From Isotricha intestinalis (taxonomy: Eukaryota > Ciliophora > Litostomatea > Vestibuliferida > Isotrichidae): DNA of 64,000 bases. Positions within the stretch are counted from its first letter, which is position 1, and the number at the start of each line of letters is the position of its first letter. Under the pieces are notes generated by a model. It ran no database searches and was not told the origin of the DNA. It saw only the letters and a program-made list of their open reading frames with translations. The stretch covers positions 1-64,000 of the forward strand of contig JAJJLU010003502.1 in assembly GCA_023807065.1 (NCBI GenBank), in the 5' to 3' direction. A program made the translations under genes and the position numbers. Positions 8,220-18,900 of the stretch are shown here, piece by piece.

Positions 8220-10754
8220 TTAAAAAGCAGATAAATAAATTACTCTTTTTTCAGGTTTTGTAACTTCAGGGGTATCACTTCTAACATATAATAAAGCTTC
8301 ACATAAAGCTTTTGCTTCAACATCATAATATTTTTTTAAATTAGTAATTTGCTCTTTTAATGCAGATTCATGACAATTCATTATTTGAATTATAGAATTC
8401 ATTTTTTCAACAAAAGTTTTTATGAAATTTTCTCCTAAAGTTTGAGAAAAAAATTTACTAAATGGAACTTGACATTCTTCAGAAAATCCATCTAAAAATT
8501 GTTCAAATATTTCTTTATCTTGTTTTACTCTTTCTATTACTTTTAATGGATCATAAGTTTTATCTTCATCATTAAACTTTTTTACAGGAAAGTTATATTT
8601 TTTATATTTTTTTGGATTTTCTTTATTTTCTTTTACATTTAAATTTTTATAATGTTTTCCTTCGAAATCTGGAATTACTTCTTTATTATTTTCATTATTT
8701 TGATTTTCATTCTCTTTTTTTTTCTTTTCTTTATAAACAAGATCTTCTTTATCAATATATAAATATCTAATTTGATAATTAACTAAAGCACTTTCTTTAA
8801 ATGACTTTAAAGTTTTTCTATTTAAACTCCTTATTGAATGAATTAATTCTTCAATATAATAATAAACAAATGAATCAATAAAACATCTTACAATAATCAA
8901 TAAATTATTTTGAGTTTTTAAAATTTTTACAAATCCTTTATTAAAATACTCTTCAAAAGTTCCAAAAATTCCATTTAAAATTTCATCATCCCATTCTTTA
9001 GTAAACATTTTATTCAAATAATTTTTTGATAATTCTTTGAACAATAATTCGATGACTTTATTACATCCAATTTTAATACTATTATTATATTGACCTAATA
9101 TACTTGGATTTGAATTAATATATCTTAATTTTATATGTTGATATAAGTCTTTTGGTAAAAGAGATTTACATTTTTTTTTAAAACTAGGAAATACTTCTAA
9201 ACATTTAGAAGCATCACTAACATAAACACAAGCCACAATTAATTCATCTCCATTTTTTAATGAATTCATTTCATCTTCTTGACTTTTAATTAATAAAGAT
9301 ATTTTTTCAAAAAGTGTTTTTACTATTTGAAATAATAATTGACCTTTAAAATCTCCTGATAATAAATCTAAAACATTCACTAAAGAATTATAAACATCAG
9401 AAGCGTAATATGATTGAATTTTATCTAATTCTAATTTTTTATTATTTTTCAATTCTTTTTTGTCTTCAATATTTTTTTGAATAACAATATTTAAATTTGA
9501 ATCTAAAACATTATTAATATGATCATAAAATAAATGCATATAATATTCAACATCTCCAACAATATCCGTATCATTTAAATTTATTCCAATTTTATTTAAT
9601 ATTGCATCAAATTCAGAAAGCCAGTGAGCAATTGGTATCAAAAGACCAGGAGAATTTTCTAATTCTTCTTCTTTTAAAAATGGTTTTATTTTTTCTTTAA
9701 TTAAATTCAAATAATTATCTCTATAAATTGTAAATATATCATATGAAGGTGGAAAACAAGGAACAACTTTAATTTTAATAGTATATAATTCTTCAATTTC
9801 AACTAAAGTTTCATCCAATATTTCTTCTCTTGTTCCTTTATCTGCAAATTTTTTTTGAAAATGTTCTTTAATAAATTGTGGAATTTTATATTTTAAAGTT
9901 TCTTTTAAGCTTTCATTTTCATCATTATAGAAAACTTCAGTTTCTCTTGGAATTACACTTTGAGTTGATCTTATATTATTATTTGAAACATGAGTATCAA
10001 TTCCTTTAAATTGTTCTGTTGTTTCATTATAAGTTTTAAAAACATTTCTTATATTTATTATATATTCAGGATCTTCTTCAATTATTCTTAATAATTTAAC
10101 TAAAAATTCAGGTCTATCTCTTGCTAAAGTTACTGGATCTTCAAAATAAGACCAAAATTTTTCAAAAAATTCATCCTCATATTTTTGAACACACATTAAA
10201 TGATCTGCTAAATTATTTAATTTTTCACTTCTTTCTTGAGTTTTTACTCTTTCAAATAAGGCAATTCTTAAATAAGATAAATATCTAATTTGTTTAAATA
10301 CACTTACAATATTCGAATCATCTTCTTCTAATAATTGTTTCATTTCTTTTATTTGATCTTGAACTCTAACATACATATTTAAATTATGTAACATTAAACT
10401 AACATTTTTTTTACTTAGCATTAATTTTTCTAAGTTAGTTCCATATACATTTATTGGATCAGTTATTTTTTTCCATCCTTCATAAAATTGATTTTGCTTT
10501 TGACTTGTTTCGGTCATATTTAAAATCATTTGGTCTATTGCTTTTAATGATGAATCCAATTCTGAAATATTATGTTCTATTTTATTAAATACTTCTAAAC
10601 TATATTGATTTTCTTTTTTATGACATTCATTTATCATTAATTTAATAGAATCAATAGTTAATATTTGTTCATTAAATAAATTTGATAAAAATTCTCCTGC
10701 TTTCTCTTTAGCATCTTTTTCATTTCTTAAAAATGGAATTTTAATATTTTCCAT
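8220..10754 (-). CDS. SEC6: Exocyst complex component Sec6 (EXOC3)
   Basis: This 844-residue protein matches Sec6 in length and organisation. An N-terminal coiled-coil region (about 40-150) contains the tethering-complex pattern of a long helix followed by LSYLRIALFERVK. The C-terminal helical bundles include LLIPIAHWLSEFDAILNKIGIN, which corresponds to the conserved Trp segment of Sec6. Sec6 is a core subunit of the exocyst, which tethers secretory vesicles to the plasma membrane before fusion. The protein has no membrane segment. It is head-to-head with the methylesterase gene, with only 30 nt between the two start codons, so the two genes must share a promoter region. A Lys/Glu/Asn-rich insert sits near residue 680. 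EXOC3L or another exocyst subunit is a less likely alternative. Confidence 0.82.
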   Translation of the reverse strand: MENIKIPFLRNEKDAKEKAGEFLSNLFNEQILTIDSIKLMINECHKKENQYSLEVFNKIEHNISELDSSLKAIDQMILNMTETSQKQNQFYEGWKKITDPINVYGTNLEKLMLSKKNVSLMLHNLNMYVRVQDQIKEMKQLLEEDDSNIVSVFKQIRYLSYLRIALFERVKTQERSEKLNNLADHLMCVQKYEDEFFEKFWSYFEDPVTLARDRPEFLVKLLRIIEEDPEYIINIRNVFKTYNETTEQFKGIDTHVSNNNIRSTQSVIPRETEVFYNDENESLKETLKYKIPQFIKEHFQKKFADKGTREEILDETLVEIEELYTIKIKVVPCFPPSYDIFTIYRDNYLNLIKEKIKPFLKEEELENSPGLLIPIAHWLSEFDAILNKIGINLNDTDIVGDVEYYMHLFYDHINNVLDSNLNIVIQKNIEDKKELKNNKKLELDKIQSYYASDVYNSLVNVLDLLSGDFKGQLLFQIVKTLFEKISLLIKSQEDEMNSLKNGDELIVACVYVSDASKCLEVFPSFKKKCKSLLPKDLYQHIKLRYINSNPSILGQYNNSIKIGCNKVIELLFKELSKNYLNKMFTKEWDDEILNGIFGTFEEYFNKGFVKILKTQNNLLIIVRCFIDSFVYYYIEELIHSIRSLNRKTLKSFKESALVNYQIRYLYIDKEDLVYKEKKKKENENQNNENNKEVIPDFEGKHYKNLNVKENKENPKKYKKYNFPVKKFNDEDKTYDPLKVIERVKQDKEIFEQFLDGFSEECQVPFSKFFSQTLGENFIKTFVEKMNSIIQIMNCHESALKEQITNLKKYYDVEAKALCEALLYVRSDTPEVTKPEKRVIYLSAF

Positions 10755-10784
10755 AAATTAAAAAACAAATAAAATTAAAAAAAA
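10755..10784. promoter_or_regulatory. Very short divergent promoter region, SEC6 / PPME1
   Basis: Only 30 nt, almost all A and T, separate the ATG codons of two divergent genes. Core promoter elements for each must lie in this spacer or inside the opposite gene's 5' coding end. No specific motif can be named. Confidence 0.6.
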
Positions 10785-11765
10785 ATGGATAAAAAAAATT
10801 GTGAACCAATAGATTGGAAAAATTATTTTAAGCATCAAATATTTATAGAAGAAAACAAGCTTCCAATATATTATACAGGAGAAGAAGGACCAAATTTAAT
10901 ATGTTTACATGGAGCAGGTCATTCAGCATTATCATTTAGTTTACTAGCAGAAATGTCAAAAAATTTTAGAGTTATATCATTTGATTTTAGAGGACATGGT
11001 TTTAACACAATTCAACCAGAAAATGATTTATCAATAGAAACATTAATATCAGAAACTGAAAAAGTTCTTTTAGAAATAAATAGATTATTTCCAGATGAAA
11101 CTATGATAATTTTAGGTCATTCATTAGGAGGAGCTGTTGCAACAAAAGCAGTTTGTCATATTTTAAAAAGTGAATTTAATAAAGATTTATATGATAAAAT
11201 TCAAGGTGTTATTATAATTGATGTTATTGAAGGTAGTGCTATGGAAGCTCTTCCTTTTATGATGAATGTAGTTAACAAGAGAGAAAATAATTTCGATTCA
11301 ATTAATAGTGCAATTTATTATATGTCACATACTCAAATTAGAAACTTAGAAAGTTGTAGAATTTCAATTCCACCTTTATTAAAAGAAGCTGTTAATGAAA
11401 AAGGGGAAAAAGTATATCAATGGAAAACTGATTTAGTTTCTAGTGAAAAATATTGGCCTAATTGGTATAAAAATTTAAGTTATGATTTTCTTTCTATTAG
11501 AACTCCTAAAGCTTTAATTTTAACTGATACTAATGAATTAGATACTCCTTTAACTATTGGTCATATGGAAGGAAAATTTAAATTAGTGGTTATTAAGGGA
11601 ACTGGACATTTTATTCAGGAAGATGATCCAAAAGCTTTGATTGAAAATATTCAAGATTTTATTAATGTTTTTAAAATTCCTAGAAAAATGGAAGATATTC
11701 ATTTAATTCAATCCAAATTAGGAAATCAAGTAAAAATTCAAAAATATATTGAATTTAAAGGGTAA
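10785..11765 (+). CDS. PPME1: Protein phosphatase methylesterase 1 (PP2A methylesterase)
   Basis: This 326-residue alpha/beta hydrolase carries the PME-1 pattern in order: PIDWKNYF near the start, YYTGEEGPNLICLHGAGHSA (oxyanion-side HG), SFDFRGHG, the nucleophile elbow GHSLGGA (Ser about 113), and IDVIEGSAMEALPFM, which is diagnostic of the family. A late GTGHFIQED holds the catalytic His. PME-1 removes the methyl ester from the C-terminal leucine of the PP2A catalytic subunit and so controls which regulatory subunits bind. The length is close to that of the family, although the regulatory loop before the C-terminal half is shorter than in animals. It is cytosolic or nuclear, with no targeting signal seen. 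It is divergent from the exocyst gene. Confidence 0.92.
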   Translation: MDKKNCEPIDWKNYFKHQIFIEENKLPIYYTGEEGPNLICLHGAGHSALSFSLLAEMSKNFRVISFDFRGHGFNTIQPENDLSIETLISETEKVLLEINRLFPDETMIILGHSLGGAVATKAVCHILKSEFNKDLYDKIQGVIIIDVIEGSAMEALPFMMNVVNKRENNFDSINSAIYYMSHTQIRNLESCRISIPPLLKEAVNEKGEKVYQWKTDLVSSEKYWPNWYKNLSYDFLSIRTPKALILTDTNELDTPLTIGHMEGKFKLVVIKGTGHFIQEDDPKALIENIQDFINVFKIPRKMEDIHLIQSKLGNQVKIQKYIEFKG

Positions 11766-11996
11766 ATCATATATTATATTAACATATTCAAGAATATTGA
11801 AAATTATTTTTTATTATTTTTGGTATATTAATAACAATTTAATATTTAAAAACAAGAAAAAATGATTGAATAACAAAATTTTTATTTAACATTTTTTCAT
11901 TGTTTATTTTATAATATAAAATAATATATATTTTCCAATTTATAAAAAATATTAGTGAGTTTATTAAAATATAAAGCAATGTAATTCAATCATATT

Positions 11997-13964
11997 TTAA
12001 TAATAATTGAATTTTTTATTATAACTAGACAAATTGTAATTATTATTATAAATACTTCCTTTGGGTATTACAGGTAAATGAAGACCATTATTTTTTGAAT
12101 AATAATTTTTACCTCCATTATAATAACTTCCATTTTTAGGAGGAGAATTTTTATAATGTTTAACTCCTCTTCCAGGACTATGTTCCATTTTCATATTATT
12201 ATTATTTGTTTTATATAATTGAACTAATTGCCTCATTTTTTTACTTTCATATTCATTGTAATCGTTTGGATATTCTTCTTCTTCATGAATAACATCATAA
12301 TTTCTATTTATGTAATTTCTTATATTTTCATTGCTTTCATTTATATTATAATATTGAGAATCTAATTCTATATTATATATATCTTTTTCTTTGTTTTTTT
12401 GATAAAATGTTTTATATGCATTGTCTAACATTGTATTTCCTCCATTATTTGTTGACATAAATGATACTAAATTCATATTGTCTTTATCTTTTTGATTAAA
12501 ATTTATCGAAGTTGTAAGTTTTGTGATATTTTGTTTTTTCATTGATAATGTATTAAAGTTAGTTTCTTTTTTTTTGTTTTTTTTATTTTTTGGTTTTTGA
12601 GGTTTAGGAATTTGTTCTTGAGGATAAAATCCCTCTCCATAATTATTGTAATTTATATTATTAATATTTGTAATTGAAGTTTGATTCATACCTCCATTAT
12701 CTCTTTCTGATTTCGAAAAATTTTGAATATTTGGATTATTTTGAAATTGTATTACATAGATATTATTATTATTTAAGCTTGAATTTTGTGGTTGATTATG
12801 TTTAATTTTTACTGTTTGTAAAACATTTTGACTAATTTTTTCTAGTGGAACACTTTCATTATTAAAATTAATATTTTCATTTGGATTTGAAATATTACTA
12901 TTACTAATAACTTGTATATTGCTTCCATTATTATTATTAATTACTTGAATATTATTACTACTACCATTATTAATATGCACATTATGAGAATTAATATTTG
13001 AATTACTATTATTATTATTATTCATATTTGTTACAGATTCAACATTTTCTGAATTTTTTTCATTTTCCTTTTTCATATCCTTCTCATATAATTTAACTAA
13101 ATAAGGATGTTGAAAAACATTATTTCCATTTAATCTTTTTTTAGGATCTAACTCAAGTAACCCTTTCATAAAACTAATTGCATTTTTAGGTAACTTCCCA
13201 AGATACCTCCAATCCAAAGTTTCAGGTTTTTCAACTTCTAATAATTCTTTCCCATTATAAATAGGATTAGCATAAAAAAGATATACTTGTTCATCAGTAA
13301 AATTACCAAGAACTTTCTGAATACAATGTAACTGATCGATTTCATTTTCTCCAGGAAAAAGAGGATTTCCATCGACTAACTCACCCATAATGCATCCTAC
13401 AGCCCAATAATCAACTTCAGGACCATATTCTCCTTGAGTTAAAAGCAATTCAGGTGCTCTATACCATCTCGTTGCTACATAATCAGTGAGTCTTTCTTTA
13501 GATGATCCACTTATTAATCTTGCAAAACCAAAATCACATAATTTAAGATCCATTTTTTCATTCACTAATAAATTTTCTGGTTTTACATCTCTGTGAATTA
13601 CATTTTGATTATGAAGATATTTTATTGCTTTACATAATTGATACATGAAATGACGAATTAGTTTTGGTTCTAATCCACGAGGACTGTCTTGGAGAATTTC
13701 TAATAAATTTTTTTCCACATATTCAAATACTAAGAAAAGATTTCCTTTCCTTTTAAATGCTTCTATGAAGTCTACTATATTTTCGTGATGCATTCTTTGA
13801 AGCATTCTTAATTCACGTTTCATTGTTTTTTTCACTATTTCATCTTCCACTTCTTTAAATTTTTTTATTGCTACATATTTTCCTGTTTCTTTGTTACGAC
13901 ATTTATATACTATTCCATAGGCTCCTTCACCTACTACTTCTAACACTTCGTATTTATTCTGCAT
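11997..13964 (-). CDS. CDKL-family (cyclin-dependent kinase-like) protein kinase
   Basis: This 655-residue protein has a complete kinase domain at about 4-290: glycine loop GEGAYG (12-17), Lys 34 in VAIKKF, HRDVKPEN (124-131), DFGFAR (144-149) and APE (169-171). The activation loop has T-D-Y (160-162). The VATRWYRAPELLL segment and LDPKKRLNGNNVFQHPYL near 285 match CDKL kinases (the CDKL1-5 group). In other eukaryotes CDKL kinases sit at the base or along cilia and flagella and limit their length. The rest (about 310-655) is disordered and rich in Asn, with Lys-rich patches, and has no recognisable domain. All catalytic residues are present, so it should be active. It ends 231 nt from the methylesterase gene, converging with it. 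Confidence 0.9.
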   Translation of the reverse strand: MQNKYEVLEVVGEGAYGIVYKCRNKETGKYVAIKKFKEVEDEIVKKTMKRELRMLQRMHHENIVDFIEAFKRKGNLFLVFEYVEKNLLEILQDSPRGLEPKLIRHFMYQLCKAIKYLHNQNVIHRDVKPENLLVNEKMDLKLCDFGFARLISGSSKERLTDYVATRWYRAPELLLTQGEYGPEVDYWAVGCIMGELVDGNPLFPGENEIDQLHCIQKVLGNFTDEQVYLFYANPIYNGKELLEVEKPETLDWRYLGKLPKNAISFMKGLLELDPKKRLNGNNVFQHPYLVKLYEKDMKKENEKNSENVESVTNMNNNNNSNSNINSHNVHINNGSSNNIQVINNNNGSNIQVISNSNISNPNENINFNNESVPLEKISQNVLQTVKIKHNQPQNSSLNNNNIYVIQFQNNPNIQNFSKSERDNGGMNQTSITNINNINYNNYGEGFYPQEQIPKPQKPKNKKNKKKETNFNTLSMKKQNITKLTTSINFNQKDKDNMNLVSFMSTNNGGNTMLDNAYKTFYQKNKEKDIYNIELDSQYYNINESNENIRNYINRNYDVIHEEEEYPNDYNEYESKKMRQLVQLYKTNNNNMKMEHSPGRGVKHYKNSPPKNGSYYNGGKNYYSKNNGLHLPVIPKGSIYNNNYNLSSYNKKFNYY

Positions 13965-14440
13965 TTATTTTTTTATTTGATTTGTTTTTTTTTTATTTAT
14001 TTTTAAATTATTATTGTTTATATGAATAAATTTAGTATATATTTAAAAAATCTTTAAAAATATTTATTTTTTTATATATTATTAAAGATTTAACAAATCA
14101 GTAATAATAAAATTTCTTTTATATATTTTCTAAAATTAATTATTTGGTTTTTTCATTTTTAGTTAAGCGTTTATAAATAATTAGAATATTATGAATTTAA
14201 AAAAAAAGTTACTTAATAAATATTTATTTTCCTTTTATTCAAATAAAATAATAATTGAATAAAATTTAAAAGATAATTAATTTCTAAAAATGTATGTTTA
14301 TTTTTTTTTCAAAATAATTTTGAATCAATGCTCCATAAAATTAATTGATCTTATTATTCTCATTTACCAATAACAAAAAATCAATTTTATTAAATCATAT
14401 TTTGAATATATTAATTAAAAAAATTTTGTGTTTATATAAA
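13965..14440. other. Intergenic gap, nothing recognised
   Basis: This A/T-rich spacer lies between the CDKL kinase start and the Rab gene end. It has homopolymer runs and only one very short open frame near 14190. I see no RNA gene or conserved coding fragment. Confidence 0.5.
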
Positions 14441-15083
14441 TTATTTTTTTTGATTTTTCTTTTTACAACATCCACCAGATTCTTTTGAAGATTGAGGTAC
14501 TTTATCATCAATTACAATAGTTTGTTTTTTTACTTCAGTTTTTCCCAAAAATATTTTAATTAAATCATTAATACTTTCATTAATTCCATTTCCAGTTAAA
14601 GCTGACGTTCTTCCAAAAACCATTCCATTTTCTTTGGCAAATTGTCTAACTTCTCCTTCGTCTACTTCTCCCTGATCAACTAAATCAGATTTATTTCCAA
14701 AAATTGCAAGAACTGAAACAAAATAAAATAAAAATAATTACCTTTTAAATCTAAAGTATTTTCTTTAACTTGTTCTAACCAATAATTTTGAATTTCTTTG
14801 AAAGAATCATTTTTAGTTATATCATAAACTAATATTATAATATCAGCTCCTTTATAAAACATTTTAGCAACTGCTCTAAAAGCTTCTTGTCCTGCAGTAT
14901 CCCAAAAAGTAATTTTAATTTTTTTATTATTTATTTCTACTATTTTATTCTGATGTTCTGCTGCAATTGTTGTTATATGCTCTTCAGAAAATTCATTTCC
15001 CAAAAATTTATTCATTATACATGTTTTTCCTACTCCTGATTCTCCTAATATACTATTTTGCAACTCATCAATTCTGGGTCCAT
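14441..15083 (-). CDS. Rab-family small GTPase, one intron, apparent early frameshift
   Basis: The gene has two exons split by a 29-nt intron at 14713-14741. Joining them restores ...TLDLKVLAIFGNKSDLVDQ. The protein has the P-loop GESGVGKT, switch II DTAGQEAFRA, NKSD and TSALTGNG (SAK-like), so it is a typical Rab, close to the Rab5/22/21 type. It acts in vesicle traffic. The C-terminus has a CC pair followed by a Lys-rich end, so the prenylated cysteines are not terminal. The natural start is the ATG at 15083 (MDPELMSCKIV), but that frame meets TAG at once. A one-base loss near 15053 separates KIV from ILGESG. This is either a sequencing error, a true frameshift mutation, or evidence that this copy is dead. 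The rest is intact, so I favour an error or a very recent loss. Confidence 0.82.
14713..14741 (-). other. 29-nt spliceosomal intron in the Rab gene
   Basis: On the minus strand it runs from GTAATTATT to TTTCAG and is otherwise T-rich. Removing it joins codon AAA-G to TT and restores the conserved Rab segment leading into GNKSD. Confidence 0.93.
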
Positions 15084-15978
15084 TTTTAATCTTTAAATTT
15101 ATAATTTGGTTAAATATATGAAATATATTTTATGGAAAAATAATTATTTTATTTATTTTCTTTTAAGTGATATATTATTTTTTATCAAAAAATATGAATA
15201 TCAATTTAAATAAAAAAAAAAAGAAAATATATGAAAATCTCAACTGTTAAAATCTTTCAGTAGAAACTATGAGTAAAAAATATCGCAAGATAAATCAAAA
15301 CAAATAATACATCAATTCACACAAAAAAAAGTCGAAAATCAAAAATTAATTTTTTAATGAAAATATGAATGAATTAAAAAAAAGAAGTATTAGAAACGTA
15401 AAAAGACATAGAACTTAACAATCTCAAGTCGCAAAAAGCAATAGCAAAAAATAAAAACAAGTATCTTCGTTATTGAATCCTAAAATTTTTAGTATTAATT
15501 AGAATATATAAATATAAACTCATTTTAAAAACTCATTATTATTGCAAATGATTATAATAAAAAAATTGATTATATAATATTTGAAAAAAATAAAATTACA
15601 GTAAAAAGAAATTTATGGGAAAATTTGTGGAAATTAGAATCAAAATAAAGTTTTAAGTTTAAATTGGAAAAACAATAATATTTGAGGCTAATAAAATTTC
15701 TATCTATTTAACAAACTTTGAATGATAAATCTTTTTTTATTTTTGATGAATAATTGCAAAAAGATAATATGGAAATAATACCTTTATATTATAATAAGGA
15801 AAAAAAAAATATTATATATACTATAATTAATATATGGAATTTAAATAATTAATCTTTATAATTTAATATTAGTACTTATTTGTGAATAAAAAATAAATTA
15901 TAATGAAAATAAGTAATAAGATATGATATTTAATATTAAATATAATAAATATTTCTTATTTTTAAAAAAATAAATTAA
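15084..15978. other. Long gap upstream of the flippase gene, with a coding-like relic
   Basis: No gene can be called in the standard code. From 15194 on the plus strand one frame runs about 160 codons to a TGA at 15683 if TAA and TAG are taken as Gln. Its first 95 codons, to about 15480, are rich in Lys, Arg, Ser and Gln and read like a disordered protein segment (for example RSIRNVKRHRT). The rest looks like ordinary A/T spacer. The 5' flank of the P4-ATPase gene is at the right end. Confidence 0.5.
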
Positions 15979-18900
15979 ATGACAGAGAAAAATCAGACTT
16001 TGGGGAGTCAAAATCAAGGTCTTTCAAATACAATTCAAATAAAAGTTTCTCACCATTCAAAAGAAAATACTAATTTATATGATAAAAATGAAAATGAAAA
16101 AAAAATAACTTTACCTCATTCAATAAAGAATATCTTTAATACGAGTAAGAATAACACTCAAATGAAAGGTAGTTCAATAATTCAAAACCAAAATTTTTTC
16201 GAAAATAAGGATTTTGAAGAAAACGATGAAAATGAAAATAAACAAAATAAAATAATTGAAAATAATATAAATAATAAAACTAAAGAAGAAATGATACTTT
16301 CAAAAACTATTATTGGAAAATTATCTACAAATAAAGTAAAATTCCATGAATTTTATATAAATAATAATAAAAAAAATAAATCAACTTATAATCATTCAAA
16401 TAATAAAATAAGTACAACAAAATATAATTTCATAACATTTATTCCAAAAAGTTTATTAATTCAATTTGCAAGATTACCAAATATATATTTTTTAGCTACT
16501 GCAATAATTCAATCAATACCTTTAATAAGTCCTTTAACATCAGTTACAGCAATTGTTCCATTATTATTTGTTTTAATGGTAGCAATGATTAGAGATTTAA
16601 TAGAAGATTTATCAAGATTAACATATGATAGATTAAATAATAATGAAGAAGTTAGAATTTATAGAGAAGGAAGATTTATAAAAGGAACCAGTGCTTCTAT
16701 TAATGTTGGAGAAGTTATTTTACTTGTAGAAAATGAACAAATTCCTTCTGATATGATTCTTATTGATAGTTCATTGAATGAAGGAATGGCTTTTGTAGAA
16801 ACTTCTTCTTTAGATGGAGAAAAAAATTTAAAGCCTAAAATTGCTAATAAGAATTTATGTGGATTTTTTAAAAATAATTTAAATTCTCCTGAAGAAAAAG
16901 TTTCTTTATGTAAAAATTTCTATGGAATGAAAATTGAAGGTTTTTGCCAATGTGATTATCCTAATTCTGATTTACATAAATTAGATGGAAGAATAAATAT
17001 TAGTTTAAGAATTAAAAAAAATAGTAAAAATTTAATGGTTGAAGAGGGAGAAGAAATCAAAGAAATTAATAATATGCAATTTCCTATTACTCAAATACAA
17101 ATGTTATTAAAAGGAAGTATTTTAAAAAATACAGATTGGATTATTGGAATTGCGCTTTATACTGGGATGAATAATAAAATAATTTTAAATTCAAAAATGC
17201 CAAGAACCAAAATATCATTAATAGAAAAAAAAATGAATAAATATTTAATTGGAATTTTTATTATTTTAATGATATTATGTTTAATAAGTTCATTTATTCA
17301 TCATGAAAAATATAAAGAACATAAAGTTTTCTATGAACAATATATATTATTAGAACGTTCAATAAATATGGAAAGTTTTATAACATTTTTTACTTATTTC
17401 CTCTTATTAAATACATTAATTCCAATAAGTTTAATAATTACAATGGAAATTGTTAAAATAACACAAGGAATTTTCATATCTTGGGATGTTGAAATGTACT
17501 CTAAAATAAGACATAAATTTGCAAAAGCAAAAACAGTATCAATAAATGAAGAATTAGGAAATGTAAATTATATTTTTAGTGATAAAACAGGAACATTAAC
17601 TTCAAATAAAATGGAATTTAAATATTGTGTCATATATGGAAAATGTTATGAATATGATAGAAAATTAAAAGAAATAAATAATATAGTAAAAGAAAATAAT
17701 TATACGAATGAAGAGATTTTTTCAAATAAAAACTTTAAAAAGAAATCATTTCCAATAACCAAAATTCCAAGAAATTATTTTATAAATTTGTTACAAAAAA
17801 ATATGAATGTAAGTCCAAATATTTCAACAGAATATAATGTAAATGATACATCATTTATAGATAGAGAAAGTCATATTATATATGAATTTTGGACAGCAAT
17901 AGCAATAGCTCATGAATGTGTTTGTACAAAAGTTTCAGAATATTCTGGAGTTAGTCCTGATGATGTTGAATTAGTTAAAACTGCATATGAACAAGGATTT
18001 ACTTTCTTACAATCTGAAAATGATTTAAGAGAAATTAGAATTGGAGATTCAATTCAAAGTTTTAAAGTTTTAAATGTTTTAAATTTCTCTTCTGAAAGAA
18101 AGAGAATGAGTGTTATTATAAGAGATAAAAATAATATTATTAAATTATATTCAAAAGGTGCAGATTGTGAAATAAGTAAAAGAATGAGTAAAAATTCAAA
18201 AGATGATCCATATAGTATTTTTACTTTAAAATGTGTGGATAAATTATCTTGTAAAGGATATAGATCATTATTAATTGCTTATAAAATTATTAATGAAGAT
18301 GAATATACCAAATGGAATCAAAAATTAAAAAGTGGAGAAATGGATTTAACTAAAAAAGCAAAAATTGTTGATGAATGTTATAATGAAATAGAACAAAATT
18401 TAGAATTAATTGGTGCTACAATGGTTGAAGATAAATTACAAGATAAAGTTCCTGAAACTATAAAAGATTTAAGAATGGCAGGAATAAAAATTTGGGTTTT
18501 AACAGGAGATAAAATTGATACTGCTGAAAATATTGCTTTAAGTTGTAATTTAATTTCAAAACAACAACAAATATTTAGAATTTTTATACATCATGGTGAT
18601 ACTCAAAGAAGTAAAAAAGATGTTTTTCCTGAAATTTCAAATTTTTTTAGAGAATTTACAGTTTATGAAAATGGAAATAAAAGTGAGAATAATAATAATA
18701 ATAGCAATAGCCAAATTAATTTCAGTAATGCCCAAAACAAAAACCATAAAAATAATATTACCAATAATCTAAGTATAAGTAATCACCAGAATAACTTCAA
18801 CAATAATAATATAAATAATGATGGTAGTGCTTTAAATATATTAAGTAATAACGGAGGTAGTTTGGTAAGTAATAATATAGGATGTAATTGTGGAATATTT

